Source of the DNA: Aquabacterium sp. A7-Y
GTDB taxonomy: Bacteria > Pseudomonadota > Gammaproteobacteria > Burkholderiales > Burkholderiaceae_C
Assembly: GCF_026153205.1 (NCBI RefSeq)
Contig: NZ_JAPFBW010000001.1
Coordinates: 186,001 to 250,000, forward strand
Reading direction: 5' to 3'
Length of the DNA stretch: 64,000 nucleotides
Shown: in pieces, positions 26,399 through 35,572 of the stretch
How positions within the stretch are numbered: position 1 is the first letter of the stretch
How the letters are laid out: every line of letters begins with the position of its first letter
Translations under genes and position numbers: made by a program
The notes under the pieces: model-generated
Told to the model about the DNA's origin: nothing
What the model saw: only the letters and a program-made list of their open reading frames with translations
Database searches by the model: none

Positions 26399-26536
26399 CG
26401 CAGCTGGGCCTCGCCAAAGCCCGACCGCCTGACTCCGCTGGGCTCGCAGTTGCTGGAGGCCTTCGAACCGCTGACCCGCTGGGCCCTGCGCCGGCGCAAG
26501 GCAGGGGGCGTGTCGCACACGGGCGACGCAGCGTAG
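26399..26536 (+). pseudogene. C-terminal relic of an HxlR-like winged-helix regulator
   Basis: The plus strand encodes SWASPKPDRLTPLGSQLLEAF then EPLTRWALRRR before a stop at 26536. The RLTPLGxxLLEAFEPLTRWA pattern is the usual C-terminal wing and last helix of HxlR-family regulators (consensus like YxLTxxGxxLxPxLxxLxxWA). Nothing before 26399 continues the fold. It points away from the other relic and ends just before the argG terminator. Confidence 0.4.
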
Positions 26537-26567
26537 AAAAAAAGCCAGGGCCCCGTGGGGCCCTGGC
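26537..26567 (-). terminator. Intrinsic terminator of argG
   Basis: GCCAGGGCCCC (26544-26554) pairs with GGGGCCCTGGC (26557-26567). On the minus strand the stem is followed directly by seven T residues (26543-26537), a textbook Rho-independent terminator 32 bases after the argG stop. Confidence 0.92.
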
Positions 26568-26598
26568 CGGAGGGTGCGGCGATGTCTCGCCGGAGGCC

Positions 26599-27903
26599 TT
26601 ACTTCTTGGCCTTCTTGGCGGGAGCCGCAGCCTTCTTGGCAGCCGTCTTGCCGGCCGCCCTGGCAGCACCGGAGCGCTTGGCCTGGGCGTTCGCGGCGAT
26701 GCGCATGCGCAGCGCGTTGAGCTTGATGAAACCTGCCGCGTCCGCCTGGTTGTAGGCGCCGCCGTCGTCGTCGAAGGTCGCGATGGTGGGGTCGAACAGC
26801 GAGTCGGTCAGCGATTCGCGGCCCACGCACATGATGGTGCCCTTGTAGAGCTTCAGGCGCACCTTGCCGTTGACGGTGGCTTGGGAGGCGTCGATCAGGC
26901 CCTGCAGCAGCACGCGCTCGGGGCTGAACCAGTAGCCGTTGTAGACCATGCGCGCGTAGCGGGGCATCAGGTCTTCCTTCAGCGCCAGCACTTCGCGGTC
27001 CAGCGTGATCGATTCGATCGCGCGGTGGCCGGCCAGCATGATGGTGCCCCCGGGGGTTTCGTAGCAGCCGCGGCTCTTCATGCCGACATAGCGGTTCTCG
27101 ACCTTGTCGAGGCGCCCGATGCCGTGGCGGCCGCCGATGCTGTTGAGCGTCTCCAGCACGGTGGCGGGCGACATCTTCTGGCCGTCGATCGCGACGATGT
27201 CGCCGCGCTCGTAGGTCAGCTCGACGATCTGGGGTTTGCCGGGCGCCTTCTCGGGCGACACCGTCAGGCGCCACATGCTGGCCTCGGGTTCGAAGTTGGG
27301 GTCTTCGAGGATGCCGCCTTCATAGCTGATGTGCAGCAGGTTGGCATCCATCGAGTAGGGTGCGCCGCCGCCCTTGCGCTTCTTGAAGTCGACCGGGATC
27401 TTGTGTTGGTCGGCATAGGCCAGCAGCTTCTCGCGCGACAGCAGGTCCCACTCGCGCCAGGGGGCGATGACCTTGACGTTGGGCATCAGCGCATAGGCGC
27501 CGAGCTCGAAGCGCACCTGATCGTTGCCCTTGCCGGTGGCGCCGTGGCTGATGGCGTCGGCGCGGGTCTTTTTCGCGATGTCGATCAGGCGCTTGGCGAT
27601 CAGCGGGCGCGCGATCGAGGTGCCGAGCAGGTATTCACCTTCGTACAGCGCGTTGGCGCGGAACATCGGGAACACGAAGTCGCGCACGAACTCCTCACGC
27701 AGATCGTCGATGAAGATGTTCTCGGGCTTGATGCCCATCTTCAGGGCCTTGGCGCGGGCCGGCTCGACTTCCTCACCCTGGCCGATGTCGGCCGTGAAGG
27801 TCACGACTTCGCACTGGTACTGGTCCTGAAGCCACTTCAGGATCACCGAGGTGTCGAGGCCGCCGGAATAGGCGAGGACGACTTTCTTGATCTGCTGGGA
27901 CAT
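26599..27903 (-). CDS. argG: Argininosuccinate synthase
   Basis: The 434-residue enzyme condenses citrulline and aspartate with ATP to argininosuccinate. It has the PP-loop [15 protein letters not shown] (about 11-25), [61 protein letters not shown] and the domain end [13 protein letters not shown]. The last 25 residues are an odd Ala/Lys-rich tail ([19 protein letters not shown]) resembling histone H1-like tails. The start ATG at 27903 follows AAGAGATTGCCTTC; a TAGAAT -10 candidate lies at 27942-27947. argF and argD are about 28 kb away, so arginine genes are scattered. Confidence 0.95.
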   Translation of the reverse strand: MSQQIKKVVLAYSGGLDTSVILKWLQDQYQCEVVTFTADIGQGEEVEPARAKALKMGIKPENIFIDDLREEFVRDFVFPMFRANALYEGEYLLGTSIARPLIAKRLIDIAKKTRADAISHGATGKGNDQVRFELGAYALMPNVKVIAPWREWDLLSREKLLAYADQHKIPVDFKKRKGGGAPYSMDANLLHISYEGGILEDPNFEPEASMWRLTVSPEKAPGKPQIVELTYERGDIVAIDGQKMSPATVLETLNSIGGRHGIGRLDKVENRYVGMKSRGCYETPGGTIMLAGHRAIESITLDREVLALKEDLMPRYARMVYNGYWFSPERVLLQGLIDASQATVNGKVRLKLYKGTIMCVGRESLTDSLFDPTIATFDDDGGAYNQADAAGFIKLNALRMRIAANAQAKRSGAARAAGKTAAKKAAAPAKKAKK

Positions 27904-27944
27904 GAAGGCAATCTCTTTTTGGGTTGCGCGGAAAAGGAGAGATT

Positions 27945-28500
27945 CTACGGGGGGCGGCCTCCCGGTGCGGTGTGCGGCACTGCATGCGAGTGGACGAGCG
28001 GCGCGGTCGGCCCGGGAAGGAAACGCTCGAACCAGGCCGCCGCGAGTTGCACGACGAGGTCCAGCGTGCCGGCCTCCTCGAACAAATGCCCGGCGCCGGG
28101 CACCAGCGTCAACTCCTTGATGCCGGCGAGGCGCTCGAAGGCGGCCTCATTGAGCGGGACCACCGGCAGGTCCAGGCTGCCGACGAGCAGCAGTGTCGGG
28201 GCCTCGACGTCGTGCAAGGCCTGGCCCGCGAGGTCGGGCCGGCCGCCGCGCGACACCACGGCGGCGATCCGGTGCTCGCTTCGCCTGGCAGCGATCAATG
28301 CAGCGGCAGCACCGGTGCTTGCGCCGAAGTAGCCGGTGGCGAGAGGGCTCGTGTCCTCCCGCGAGCGCGCCCACACGGTCGACTCGCCGAGGCGCGCGGC
28401 CAGCAGGGGAATGTCGAACACGCTCGCGCGGCTGCGTGCTTCCTCCTCCGTCAGCAGGTCCAGCGACAGGCACCGCCAGGACCGTGCGCCGCGGCCCCTG
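27945..28500 (-). pseudogene. Degenerate dienelactone hydrolase-family gene
   Basis: The C-terminal two thirds are well preserved: LDLLTEEEARSRASVFDIPLLAARL, ATGYFGASTGAAAALIAA with the nucleophile Ser, VVSRGGRPDLAG, LLLVGSLDLPV with the acid Asp, and [12 protein letters not shown] with the His. Before LDLLTEEE (about 28465) the expected N-terminal strands are lost: a fragment EQALQQQGPRRTVLAVP lies in another frame and upstream sequence has no family match. One frameshift near 28470-28490 plus loss of the 5' end explains this. An active shorter protein cannot be excluded but would lack the first strands of the alpha/beta-hydrolase fold. Confidence 0.6.
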
Positions 28501-28957
28501 CTGCTGGAGCGCCTGCTCGTCCCGCAGAGGCAGGAGTGCGCGGGCCAGCTGCCGGCCCGCCTCGCGGCGGTCGGCGAAACGGCCTCTCGATGTGTGGGGG
28601 GCTCCGGCGTCCACACCGCCGAGGCGTGCAACACCCATTCCTGCCGGCTCCGGGGGCGCGCAAGGCGGCCGGGACGTCGTGAGAAGGGGTCGGATTTACA
28701 GCCCCCTGGCGCGGAACCGACCCCGCAGGGGCACGGAGTGGCAACGCGAGCAGCTGCCGTTCCCGCGCGACACCCTGCGGCCGGGGAGGCGGGGTACCCG
28801 CAGAGGGAACGGGCGTTGCTCCAGCTGTGGTGTGGCGGTCTCCGAACCTCCGGGTGTCAGGCCGTCGGGGGGCACAGCAGCCCGTCGGTCCGCGGAGGCG
28901 GGCGGTTCACCGCCGGGCGCGAGGAGGGAGGCAGCGAGCCAAAGCAGGAGTGAAACC
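28501..28957. other. Region without an intact gene upstream of 28958
   Basis: This stretch joins the decayed hydrolase to the next gene. It includes an imperfect inverted repeat GGGGTCGG (28686-28693) / CCGACCCC (about 28722-28729). The minus strand carries a short candidate frame with a CxxCH motif (listed separately). Plus-strand open frames that extend the 28958 gene upstream are low-complexity and not credible. Confidence 0.5.
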
Positions 28958-28959
28958 AT
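28696..28959 (-). CDS. Possible small exported CxxCH protein (doubtful)
   Basis: The frame encodes 87 residues starting MVSLLLWLAASLLAPGGEPPAS, a plausible signal peptide, and ending NGSCSRCHSVPLRGRFRARG, which holds a c-type haem motif CSRCH. Third positions are about 70% G or C. Against it, the start codon overlaps that of the plus-strand gene at 28958, no ribosome site is visible, and nothing follows CxxCH for a cytochrome fold. It may be the remnant of a monohaem cytochrome c. Confidence 0.22.
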   Translation of the reverse strand: MVSLLLWLAASLLAPGGEPPASADRRAAVPPDGLTPGGSETATPQLEQRPFPLRVPRLPGRRVSRGNGSCSRCHSVPLRGRFRARGL

Positions 28960-29410
28960 GGACATGCACGACAGAAACCGCGCAGATCGGGACCGCGCCT
29001 CAGCCCGCGGCGAGCGCGAACGAGACAGGGATCTCCGCGACATGGGCGGCGGCCACTGGGCCCATTCGCAGGGCGGCGGGGGCGAGGGCCAGGACGATGG
29101 GCAGTTCGCCGACGAGTACGACCGCCCCTATCGGCCCGGCGCGCCCAGCCGCAGCTATGGCGGCCATGCCGGCGGGGGCCAGGAAGGCGGCGGCAGCTAT
29201 GGCGGCGGCCAGCGCGACTTCTACCTCGGAGCCCACCACGACCCCGACTTCCAACAGTGGCGCTCCGAACACGCGCGCGCGCTCGACGAGGACTACCGTC
29301 GCTGGCGCGAGGAACGGTACAAGCAGTTTTCCGAGGAGTTCGACCAGTGGCGCCGGATCCGTCAGTCCGGCCCGGACAAGGGCGGCCCGGGCTCGTCCGG
29401 GGCACGATGA
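28958..29410 (+). CDS. Hydrophilic Gly-rich protein with Trp/Arg/Tyr-rich C-terminus
   Basis: A 150-residue very hydrophilic protein. Residues 1-30 are Arg/Asp-rich (MDMHDRNRADRDR), 31-85 are Gly/Ser/Gln-rich, and 86-135 have a patterned helical segment DPDFQQWRSEHARALDEDYRRWREERYKQFSEEFDQWRR (quoted in shortened form: QWRSEHARALDEDY and EERYKQFSEEFDQW). Related short proteins with this QWRxEQxxxLDxDYxxWR signature occur in Burkholderiales, often annotated as hypothetical. AGGAG at 28946-28950 supports the ATG. No signal peptide or membrane segment. Possibly a stress-related disordered protein; function unknown. Confidence 0.6.
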   Translation: MDMHDRNRADRDRASARGERERDRDLRDMGGGHWAHSQGGGGEGQDDGQFADEYDRPYRPGAPSRSYGGHAGGGQEGGGSYGGGQRDFYLGAHHDPDFQQWRSEHARALDEDYRRWREERYKQFSEEFDQWRRIRQSGPDKGGPGSSGAR

Positions 29411-29447
29411 GCCGCGGGCGCCTTCGCGCGCCTTTTTCCGCGCCTTT

Positions 29448-30299
29448 TCAGAGATCGGTCCTCAGCTTCCAGATCTCGGGGAACAGCACCACGTCCAGCA
29501 TCTTGCGCAGGTAGCTCACCCCCGAGGTTCCGCCGGTGCCCCGCTTGAAGCCGATCACCCGCTCGACCGTGGTCACGTGCCGGAAGCGCCACAGCCGGAA
29601 GCTGTCCTCGACGTCGGTCAGCTCCTCGCCGAGCTGGTAGAGGTCCCAATGACGCTGCGGGTCACGGTAGACCTGCAGCCAGGCCTGCTCGACCTGCGGG
29701 TCCTCGCGGTAGGCCTGGCTCCAGTCGCGCTCGGTATGCGTCGCCGGCACCGGCAGCCCGCGCCTGGCCAGCAAGCGCAGCGCCTCGTCGTACAAGGACG
29801 GTGTGTGCAAGGCCGCCTCGACCTCGGCCAGGCGCGAACCGTGGTGCGCGTGCGGCTTCAGCATCGTCGCGTTCTTGTTGCCGAGCGCGAACTCGATGCA
29901 GCGGTACTGCCAGCTCTGGAAGCCGCTGGAGTTGGAGAGGTAGGGCCGGATCGCCGAGTACTCCGGCGGCGTCATCGTCGCCAGCACGTCCCAGGCGTGC
30001 ACCAGCTGCTCCATGATCTTGCTGACCCGGGCGAGCATCTTGAAGGCCGCCTGCAGCTCGTCGCGCGCGACGCAGGCCATCGCCGCGCGCAGCTCGTGCA
30101 GCATCAGCTTCATCCACAGCTCGCTGGTCTGGTGCTGCACGATGAACAGCATCTCGTTGTGGTCCGGCGACAGGGGATGCTGCGCACCCAGGATCTGCTC
30201 CAGGTGCAGGTAGTCGCCGTAACTCATGTCGCGCGAGAAATCCAGCTGTGCCTTCTCGTCGTGGACGATCTGCTCGGGGGCGGGCGGGGTGGCGGTCAT
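29448..30299 (-). CDS. kynA: Tryptophan 2,3-dioxygenase
   Basis: The 283-residue haem enzyme opens the indole ring of tryptophan to N-formylkynurenine, first step of the kynurenine pathway. Motifs: [32 protein letters not shown] with substrate-binding residues, [17 protein letters not shown] and [26 protein letters not shown], which contains the axial His. Length fits bacterial TDO tetramers. ATG at 30299 chosen; a GTG one codon earlier is possible. It is the last gene of kynB-kynU-kynA, 52 bases after kynU. Confidence 0.96.
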   Translation of the reverse strand: MTATPPAPEQIVHDEKAQLDFSRDMSYGDYLHLEQILGAQHPLSPDHNEMLFIVQHQTSELWMKLMLHELRAAMACVARDELQAAFKMLARVSKIMEQLVHAWDVLATMTPPEYSAIRPYLSNSSGFQSWQYRCIEFALGNKNATMLKPHAHHGSRLAEVEAALHTPSLYDEALRLLARRGLPVPATHTERDWSQAYREDPQVEQAWLQVYRDPQRHWDLYQLGEELTDVEDSFRLWRFRHVTTVERVIGFKRGTGGTSGVSYLRKMLDVVLFPEIWKLRTDL

Positions 30300-30351
30300 C
30301 ACGGGCTCCTCTCGATCTCGCGGCGTCTCGCCGTGCTCATCATCATCGGCT

Positions 30352-31623
30352 TCAGGTCACGGCGTGGCGTCGGTTGAACTCAGGGCGCTGCCATTCGCCG
30401 CTCGCCAGCACCTCACGCAGTTGTTCCACTGCGTCCCACACGTCCACATGGCGGCAGTACAGCGGCGTGAAGCCGAAACGCAGGATGTCCGGCGTCTCGG
30501 CGTCGCCGGCGCGGAAATCGCCAATCACGCCGCGGGCGATCAGGGCCTGCACGATCGCGTAGCCGCCCTCGCCGCGCGTCAGACAGACCTGGCTGCCGCG
30601 TTGCGCCGCCTCACGCGGCGAGACCACCGCGAGGCCGTGGCCGGCGCAGCGCGTCTCGACCAGCTGCGCGAACAGCTCGGTCAGCGCGATGGACTTCTCA
30701 CGCAGTGCCGCCATGCCGCCCAGTGGTTCAGCCGCCAGCACCGTGTCGACGCCGCATTCGAGCGCGGCCATCGAGATCACCGGGGGCGTGCCGCAGACAT
30801 AACGCGCGATGCCCGCCGCGGGCCGGTAGTGCGGGTTGAACTCGAAAGGGGCGACATGGCCCAGCCAGCCGGACAGCGGCTGCGAGAAGCGGTCGGCGTG
30901 GCGCGGGTGCACCCAGACGAAAGCCGGTGCGCCGGGGCCGCCATTGAGGTACTTGTAGCCGCAGCCCACGGCATAGTCGGCGTCGCTCGCGTGCAGACCC
31001 ACCGGCACGGCGCCGGCCGAGTGGCACAGGTCCCACACGACCAGCGCGCCGGCCGCGTGCGCGCGCCGGGTCAGCCGGTCCATGTCGTGCATGCGGCCGC
31101 TGCGGTAGTTGACGTGAGTCAGCATCAGCACTGCCAGCTGGTCGTCGAGGCTGGCCTCGATCTCGTCGGGCTCGACCAGCGCCAGGGTCCAGCCCAGCGC
31201 CTCGCAGACACTCTCGGCGATGTAGAGGTCGGTCGGGAAGTTGCTGCGCTCGGACAACAGCACGCGGCGCGCCGGCGCGCGGTCGCGCTGCAGGCGTCCG
31301 GCGGCCATCAATACCTTGTAGAGGTTGACCGAGGTCGAGTCGGCCACCACCACCTCGCCTTGCGCAGCGCCGATCAGGCGGGCGATCTTGTCGCCGACGC
31401 GTGCCGGCAGGTCGATCCAGCCGGCGCTGTTCCAGCTCTTGATGAGGTCGCGACCCCACTCCTGGAGCACCACCTGGTGCACCCGGGCCGGGGTGGCGCG
31501 CGGCAGCACCCCCAGCGAGTTGCCGTCCAGGTAGAGGGTGCCCTCGGGCAGCTCGAAGAGCTCGCGCAAAGGCGCAAGCGGGTCGGCCCGGTCGAGGGCC
31601 AGGCAGGCGTCACGGGTGGTCAT
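30352..31623 (-). CDS. kynU: Kynureninase
   Basis: The 423-residue PLP enzyme hydrolyses kynurenine to anthranilate and alanine. It shows [22 protein letters not shown] near the N-terminus, [29 protein letters not shown] with the PLP-binding Asp, and [22 protein letters not shown] with the Schiff-base Lys (about 223), then [14 protein letters not shown]. Length matches bacterial kynureninases. It is the middle gene of the kyn operon, 63 bases after kynB. The anthranilate product may feed catabolism or secondary metabolism. Confidence 0.96.
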   Translation of the reverse strand: MTTRDACLALDRADPLAPLRELFELPEGTLYLDGNSLGVLPRATPARVHQVVLQEWGRDLIKSWNSAGWIDLPARVGDKIARLIGAAQGEVVVADSTSVNLYKVLMAAGRLQRDRAPARRVLLSERSNFPTDLYIAESVCEALGWTLALVEPDEIEASLDDQLAVLMLTHVNYRSGRMHDMDRLTRRAHAAGALVVWDLCHSAGAVPVGLHASDADYAVGCGYKYLNGGPGAPAFVWVHPRHADRFSQPLSGWLGHVAPFEFNPHYRPAAGIARYVCGTPPVISMAALECGVDTVLAAEPLGGMAALREKSIALTELFAQLVETRCAGHGLAVVSPREAAQRGSQVCLTRGEGGYAIVQALIARGVIGDFRAGDAETPDILRFGFTPLYCRHVDVWDAVEQLREVLASGEWQRPEFNRRHAVT

Positions 31624-31686
31624 GGAAACTCCTGTGTCGGGGCGCAGGCTCGCCGCCCCGGGGGTCGAATCGGGGCGCTTGTTTTT

Positions 31687-32313
31687 TCAGAGTTCGCGCA
31701 GCACCGCGCGCACTGGGCTCGCATCCGCCTGCAGCAGCTTCAGCGGCAGGGCGATCAGCTCGTAGTCGCCGGCCGGCACGTCGTCCAGCACCAGGTTCTC
31801 GAGCACACGCAGGTCACGCTGCAGCAGGATCTGGTGGGCATCCAGGGTCTTGCTGGACGCCGGGTCCACCGAGGCGGTGTCGATGCCGACCAGCTGCACG
31901 CCGTGGTCGGCCAGCCACGCCAGCGCCTCGGGCGCGAAGGCCGCGAAGTCGTCGACCCAGCGGTGCACCGGCGCCTGCTCGAAGGTGCGCACCAGCACGC
32001 GCGGCGGCAGCGCGTCGACGTGGTCCTGCAGGTCCTCGATGCGGATCAGCGGGCCGCGACCGATGCAGTGCACCACCCGGCAGGGACCCAGGTAGGGCTG
32101 CAGGTCCAGCAAACCGGCCGGCGCGGCCCCGTTGGCGTAGTGCAGCGGCGCGTCGGCGTGTGCGCCGACATGCGGCGAGAGGGTCAGCTGGCCGACATTG
32201 ACGGGGCAGCCCGGCCCGAGCCGGGCGCTCCACCGTTGCTGGTAGGGCGTGTCGCCCGGGAAGACCGGGCTGCCGTCGTAGACCGGCGGCGAGATGTCCC
32301 AGAGGCGTTTCAT
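31687..32313 (-). CDS. kynB: Kynurenine formamidase (cyclase family)
   Basis: The 208-residue metal-dependent hydrolase converts N-formylkynurenine to kynurenine and formate. It has LWDISPPVYDGSPVFPGDTPY, LSPHVGAHADAPLHYANGA with the metal-binding HxxxHxD, VLVRTFEQAP and GIDTASVDPASSKTLDAHQILL. Full length for KynB. The ATG at 32313 (MKRLWDIS) is preferred over one 24 bases upstream because the family starts at this point. It heads the operon kynB-kynU-kynA; no kynR-type Lrp regulator is adjacent. Confidence 0.95.
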   Translation of the reverse strand: MKRLWDISPPVYDGSPVFPGDTPYQQRWSARLGPGCPVNVGQLTLSPHVGAHADAPLHYANGAAPAGLLDLQPYLGPCRVVHCIGRGPLIRIEDLQDHVDALPPRVLVRTFEQAPVHRWVDDFAAFAPEALAWLADHGVQLVGIDTASVDPASSKTLDAHQILLQRDLRVLENLVLDDVPAGDYELIALPLKLLQADASPVRAVLREL

Positions 32314-32435
32314 GCAAAGCAGTATGGAAGCAGGCAAGCCCGGTTTCTAGCACCCCGAAAATAGCCGTGGTGTCGGTTAATTCCAACGCTGCTCGCTTTC
32401 CCCGATGGCTGCCGGCGGCGTGCGCCGGCGCCGCC

Positions 32436-34166
32436 TCACTCCGAGTGACCCTGGCGGGCGGCCCGCCGCGCCAGCTCGATGAACTCGCTGCGCTGTCCGT
32501 CGCGGTCGCGTCCGCGGTGGCGCTCGGCGAGTTGCAGCACGTCGGGCCAGCCATAACCTTGCAGGTGGGGCGAACCTTGCAGCAGCTGGCCGAAGCCGGC
32601 GACCGCCATCGCAAAGCCGAAGTCGCTGTCGACGCGGTCGAAGGCGCGTGCGCGGCGCGCCAGCACATGCTCCATCAGCCGGCTCTCGGTCTCCCCGGGC
32701 CGCTTGTAGCGCAGCTTCAGGAAACCGAGCTCGTCGGCGCCGCCGGCGCCTGCGACGGGGCCCGCCGGCCGGTTGGCCGCGTAACGCTCCTCGTCATGCA
32801 GCCCGCGCTCGCCGGCCAGCGTGATTTCGTAGAGCGCCGTGACCCGGTGGCCGGCGCCGACATCGCCCGCGTCGACGCGGTCGTTGTTGAAGTCCTCGCG
32901 GGCCAGCTGGCGGTTGTCGTAGCCGATCAGGCGGTATTCCTTCACCACCGCCGGGTTGAACTCGACCTGCAGCTTGACGTCGCTGGCGACCGTCGCGAGC
33001 GTGGAGGTGAACTCGTCGACCAGCACCTTGCGCGCCTCGGCCACGGTGTCGAGGAAGGAGTACTTGCCGTCGCCGACGTCGGCGATCTGCTCCATCAGCG
33101 CGTCGTTGTAGCTCGCATGGCCGACGCCCAGCGTGGACAGTCCGATGCCGCTGCGCCGCTCGGCCGCCACGATCTCCTTGAGCTGGTCGATGTTCGTCAC
33201 GCCGACGTTGAAGTCGCCGTCGGTCGCCAGCAGGATGCGGTTGATGCCGCCCTCGATGTAGCCGTTGCGTGCCTGCTCGTAGGCCAGCCGCAGGCCCGAG
33301 GCCCCGGCGGTGCTGCCGCCGGCGCGCAGCGACTCGATGGCGCGCCGGATCTCCTCCTTGCGATCGCCCGGCACCGATTCCAGCAGCACCCGCGTGCTGC
33401 CCGAGTAGGTCACGATGGACACGCGGTCGCGCGCGCGCAGCTGGTCGACGAAGGCGAGCAGGCCCTGCTTCACCAGGGGCAGGCTTTGCGGGATGTTCAT
33501 CGAGCCCGAGACGTCGACGAGGAAGACCAGGTTGGCCGGCGGCAGCGTCTCCTTGGCAGGGTCGGCTGCCTGGATGCCGATCTTCAGCAGCCGGGTGCGC
33601 GGGTTCCAGGGGGTCGTCGCGAGCTCGCTGTGCACCGCGAAGGGCAGGCCGCTGCGGGCGTCGGGGCGCGGGTAGTCGTAGCTGAAATAGTTCAGCATCT
33701 CTTCGACCCGGACCGCGTCGCGCGGCACCGCCAACCCGCGCCGGAGCAGGCTGCGCACGCTGCTGTAGGAGCCGGTGTCGACATCGATCGAGAAGGTGGA
33801 GACCGGCTCCACCGCAACCCGCTTGACTGGATGGGGCGTGGCCCCGCGCGTGGTCACGCCCAGGTAGGCGCTGTCGCGCCCGACGTCCTGGACCGGGTGG
33901 GGCAGATAGGGTGTGGACAGCGGCGCCGCCGCGACCGGCGGGGTCGGCTGCGCCTCGCGCGACAGCACACCGGCCTCGGCACGGCTGCGCTTGTCGGCGG
34001 CCGGCGCGGCGGTCGGGGCCGGTGGAACGGCCGAACCGGTGGCCTGCGGCTCGGCCGGCCGAGTGGCAGGGCCGCTGGACGAGCAGGCGGTCACGGCCAG
34101 GGCCAGCAGGGTAGCCAGCAGGCGCTGGGGCAGGGCGCGCGCGGGCGCCGGCGGTTGATGGGTCAT
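32436..34166 (-). CDS. von Willebrand factor A lipoprotein, YfbK type
   Basis: The 576-residue protein begins with a lipoprotein signal (LLATLLALAVTACSSSG), then a Pro/Ala-rich linker, the N-terminal YfbK region VKRVAVEPVSTFSIDVDTGSYSSVR, a VWA domain with the MIDAS motif VFLVDVSGSMN and LLATDGDFNVG, and a C-terminal DUF3520-type region reaching GFAMAVAGFGQLLQGS. It is probably held at the membrane facing the periplasm and binds metal through the MIDAS. CGGAGAGACTGCC precedes the ATG at 34166. YfbK proteins have no settled function. It is likely transcribed alone. Confidence 0.85.
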   Translation of the reverse strand: MTHQPPAPARALPQRLLATLLALAVTACSSSGPATRPAEPQATGSAVPPAPTAAPAADKRSRAEAGVLSREAQPTPPVAAAPLSTPYLPHPVQDVGRDSAYLGVTTRGATPHPVKRVAVEPVSTFSIDVDTGSYSSVRSLLRRGLAVPRDAVRVEEMLNYFSYDYPRPDARSGLPFAVHSELATTPWNPRTRLLKIGIQAADPAKETLPPANLVFLVDVSGSMNIPQSLPLVKQGLLAFVDQLRARDRVSIVTYSGSTRVLLESVPGDRKEEIRRAIESLRAGGSTAGASGLRLAYEQARNGYIEGGINRILLATDGDFNVGVTNIDQLKEIVAAERRSGIGLSTLGVGHASYNDALMEQIADVGDGKYSFLDTVAEARKVLVDEFTSTLATVASDVKLQVEFNPAVVKEYRLIGYDNRQLAREDFNNDRVDAGDVGAGHRVTALYEITLAGERGLHDEERYAANRPAGPVAGAGGADELGFLKLRYKRPGETESRLMEHVLARRARAFDRVDSDFGFAMAVAGFGQLLQGSPHLQGYGWPDVLQLAERHRGRDRDGQRSEFIELARRAARQGHSE

Positions 34167-34278
34167 GGCAGTCTCTCCGTTGTGCATGAGGCCGCCCCGG
34201 CGGGGCGATGTCGGAGAGAAACGCGCGGTGCGCCGAAACGGGGTTGAACGGCGCGAGAAAAGTCGGCGGCAGGCTGCG

Positions 34279-34644
34279 TCAGCGCGTCTCGGCGGGCTTC
34301 GGCCGGCCCAGCGGAGCCAGGCCATGGCGCGCCCGCGCCCGGCTACAGGCCTCGTCGCCGACCCCGATCGAAGCCCACTGGCCGAACTCCCGGCAGGGCG
34401 AGGGTCGCCACTCGTAGATGCCGCAGGACACCTTGACGCCCACCGTGCCGACGAGGGCGGCGCAGCGCGGCCTCGCGTGATCGGTGCCGCGCATGCGACA
34501 GGTGTGCTGCGTCACGTCCACCGCCAGTCCGGCGGGCACGCGGCCGCCGTTGTCGTCCAGCTCCTCGCGGGCGAAGTCGACACGAAAGCTGGCGCAGCAG
34601 GCGCCGCAAGAGGTGCAGAAGTCGGTCGGGCTGGCGTGGCTCAT
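34279..34644 (-). CDS. YkgJ-family cysteine cluster protein
   Basis: The 121-residue protein has the cysteine pattern of the YkgJ/UPF0153 family: CTSCGACCASF near the N-terminus, then THTCRM-like and PRCAALVG segments and VSCGIYEWRPSPCREF. These eight or so cysteines probably bind zinc or an iron-sulfur cluster. The biochemical role is unknown. It lies 28 bases downstream of the HD-domain gene on the same strand and is likely co-transcribed. Confidence 0.88.
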   Translation of the reverse strand: MSHASPTDFCTSCGACCASFRVDFAREELDDNGGRVPAGLAVDVTQHTCRMRGTDHARPRCAALVGTVGVKVSCGIYEWRPSPCREFGQWASIGVGDEACSRARARHGLAPLGRPKPAETR

Positions 34645-34672
34645 CCAGGACTGGGGCGAAGATCCGTCGGAT

Positions 34673-35344
34673 TCAGCCGGCGGGAGCGGCCTGCAGGCGG
34701 GTCAGGGCGCGCTCCATGTTGGCACGGGCGGCCTGCTCGTAGCGTTGCCGGAAGGGCTCGGTGGTGTAGATGTGGGGCCGGTCCAGAAAGCTCTGCAGCA
34801 CCCGGCCACGGCCGTCGGCATAGGCGGCGGCCGGCACCCAGCGGTACTCGCTGCGCACGCCGGCCTCGAACAGGTCATAAACCTCGGGCGGCTGGCCCAG
34901 GATCGCGAGGTCGATGTCCACCACCCAGGCGGCATCGCCGGCCGGCGGTCCGCTGTGGTGCTGGGTCGCCATGATCAGCGCGTCGACCTTGTCGGCCAGT
35001 TCGCGGGCGCGCTCCTCGGGCAGGCCGGCGTGGCGGATGAAACGGCAGGCCCAGTCGGCGCTGCGTCGCTCGTTCTGTTTCGACCACGGCCAGTAGACGG
35101 CGTCGTGAAACCACAACGCCAGCGCCACCGCGTCCGGGTCCTCACAGCGCGGCGCGAACTCGCGCCAGTGCCGGATGCAGGCCAGCAGGTGGTTGGCGTC
35201 GTGGTAACGACGCGGCCAGCGGCTCCAGGCCGACACCAGGCTCTCGCCCACGCCGGTGCAGGCCCGGCCCGCGAGGCCGAGGCGCTCGCACAGCCGCTGC
35301 CAGTCGGCCAGCAGTTCCTGGCGGTGTTCGGGAAGCAGTCGCAT
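34673..35344 (-). CDS. HD-superfamily phosphohydrolase (COG4339 type)
   Basis: The 223-residue protein matches a group of predicted metal-dependent HD hydrolases: RRYHDANHLLACIRHW (about 44-59), ALALWFHDAVYWPW with the HD doublet, LIMATQHHSGP, and DIDLAILGQPPEVYDLFEAGVRSEY. The His and Asp residues would chelate two metals for phosphoester hydrolysis. Substrate unknown. The ATG at 35344 gives MRLLPEHRQELLADW. A very long upstream in-frame extension over the halogenase region is antisense noise and was rejected. Confidence 0.87.
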   Translation of the reverse strand: MRLLPEHRQELLADWQRLCERLGLAGRACTGVGESLVSAWSRWPRRYHDANHLLACIRHWREFAPRCEDPDAVALALWFHDAVYWPWSKQNERRSADWACRFIRHAGLPEERARELADKVDALIMATQHHSGPPAGDAAWVVDIDLAILGQPPEVYDLFEAGVRSEYRWVPAAAYADGRGRVLQSFLDRPHIYTTEPFRQRYEQAARANMERALTRLQAAPAG

Positions 35345-35572
35345 GGGTGCGCAGGCTACCACCCGCCTGCGCGCCGGCTGCAAGCGGGTGTGCGGCCAAG
35401 GCGGTAACCCATCACGAAGCCGGCGCTTATCCCTCAAATGGGCGACACCCGCCCACCGGCCGCACCAGGGGGCCACGATAGAATTCCGGCTCGTGTTTCC
35501 GCTTGACACAACCTGCTTCGACTTACCGTGGTTGCTCGTCATCCCGGCGCAGCGCTCACCGTCTTCATCCGC

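Larger units (their letters stand above)
25821..26598. other. 778-bp region holding only gene relics and hairpins
   Basis: No intact gene is supported between ppnP and argG. The first 400 bases (25821-26228) show no coding signal; they contain GCCGGCG-rich palindromes, among them the 12-bp hairpin at 26178-26202. Then come two facing relics (26229-26385 minus, 26399-26536 plus) and the argG terminator. Confidence 0.6.

Noticed and set aside
28193-28957. In-frame 5' extension of the 28958 gene
   Set aside because: Extension is Arg/Pro-rich and antisense to the hydrolase relic; AGGAG before 28958 fixes the start.
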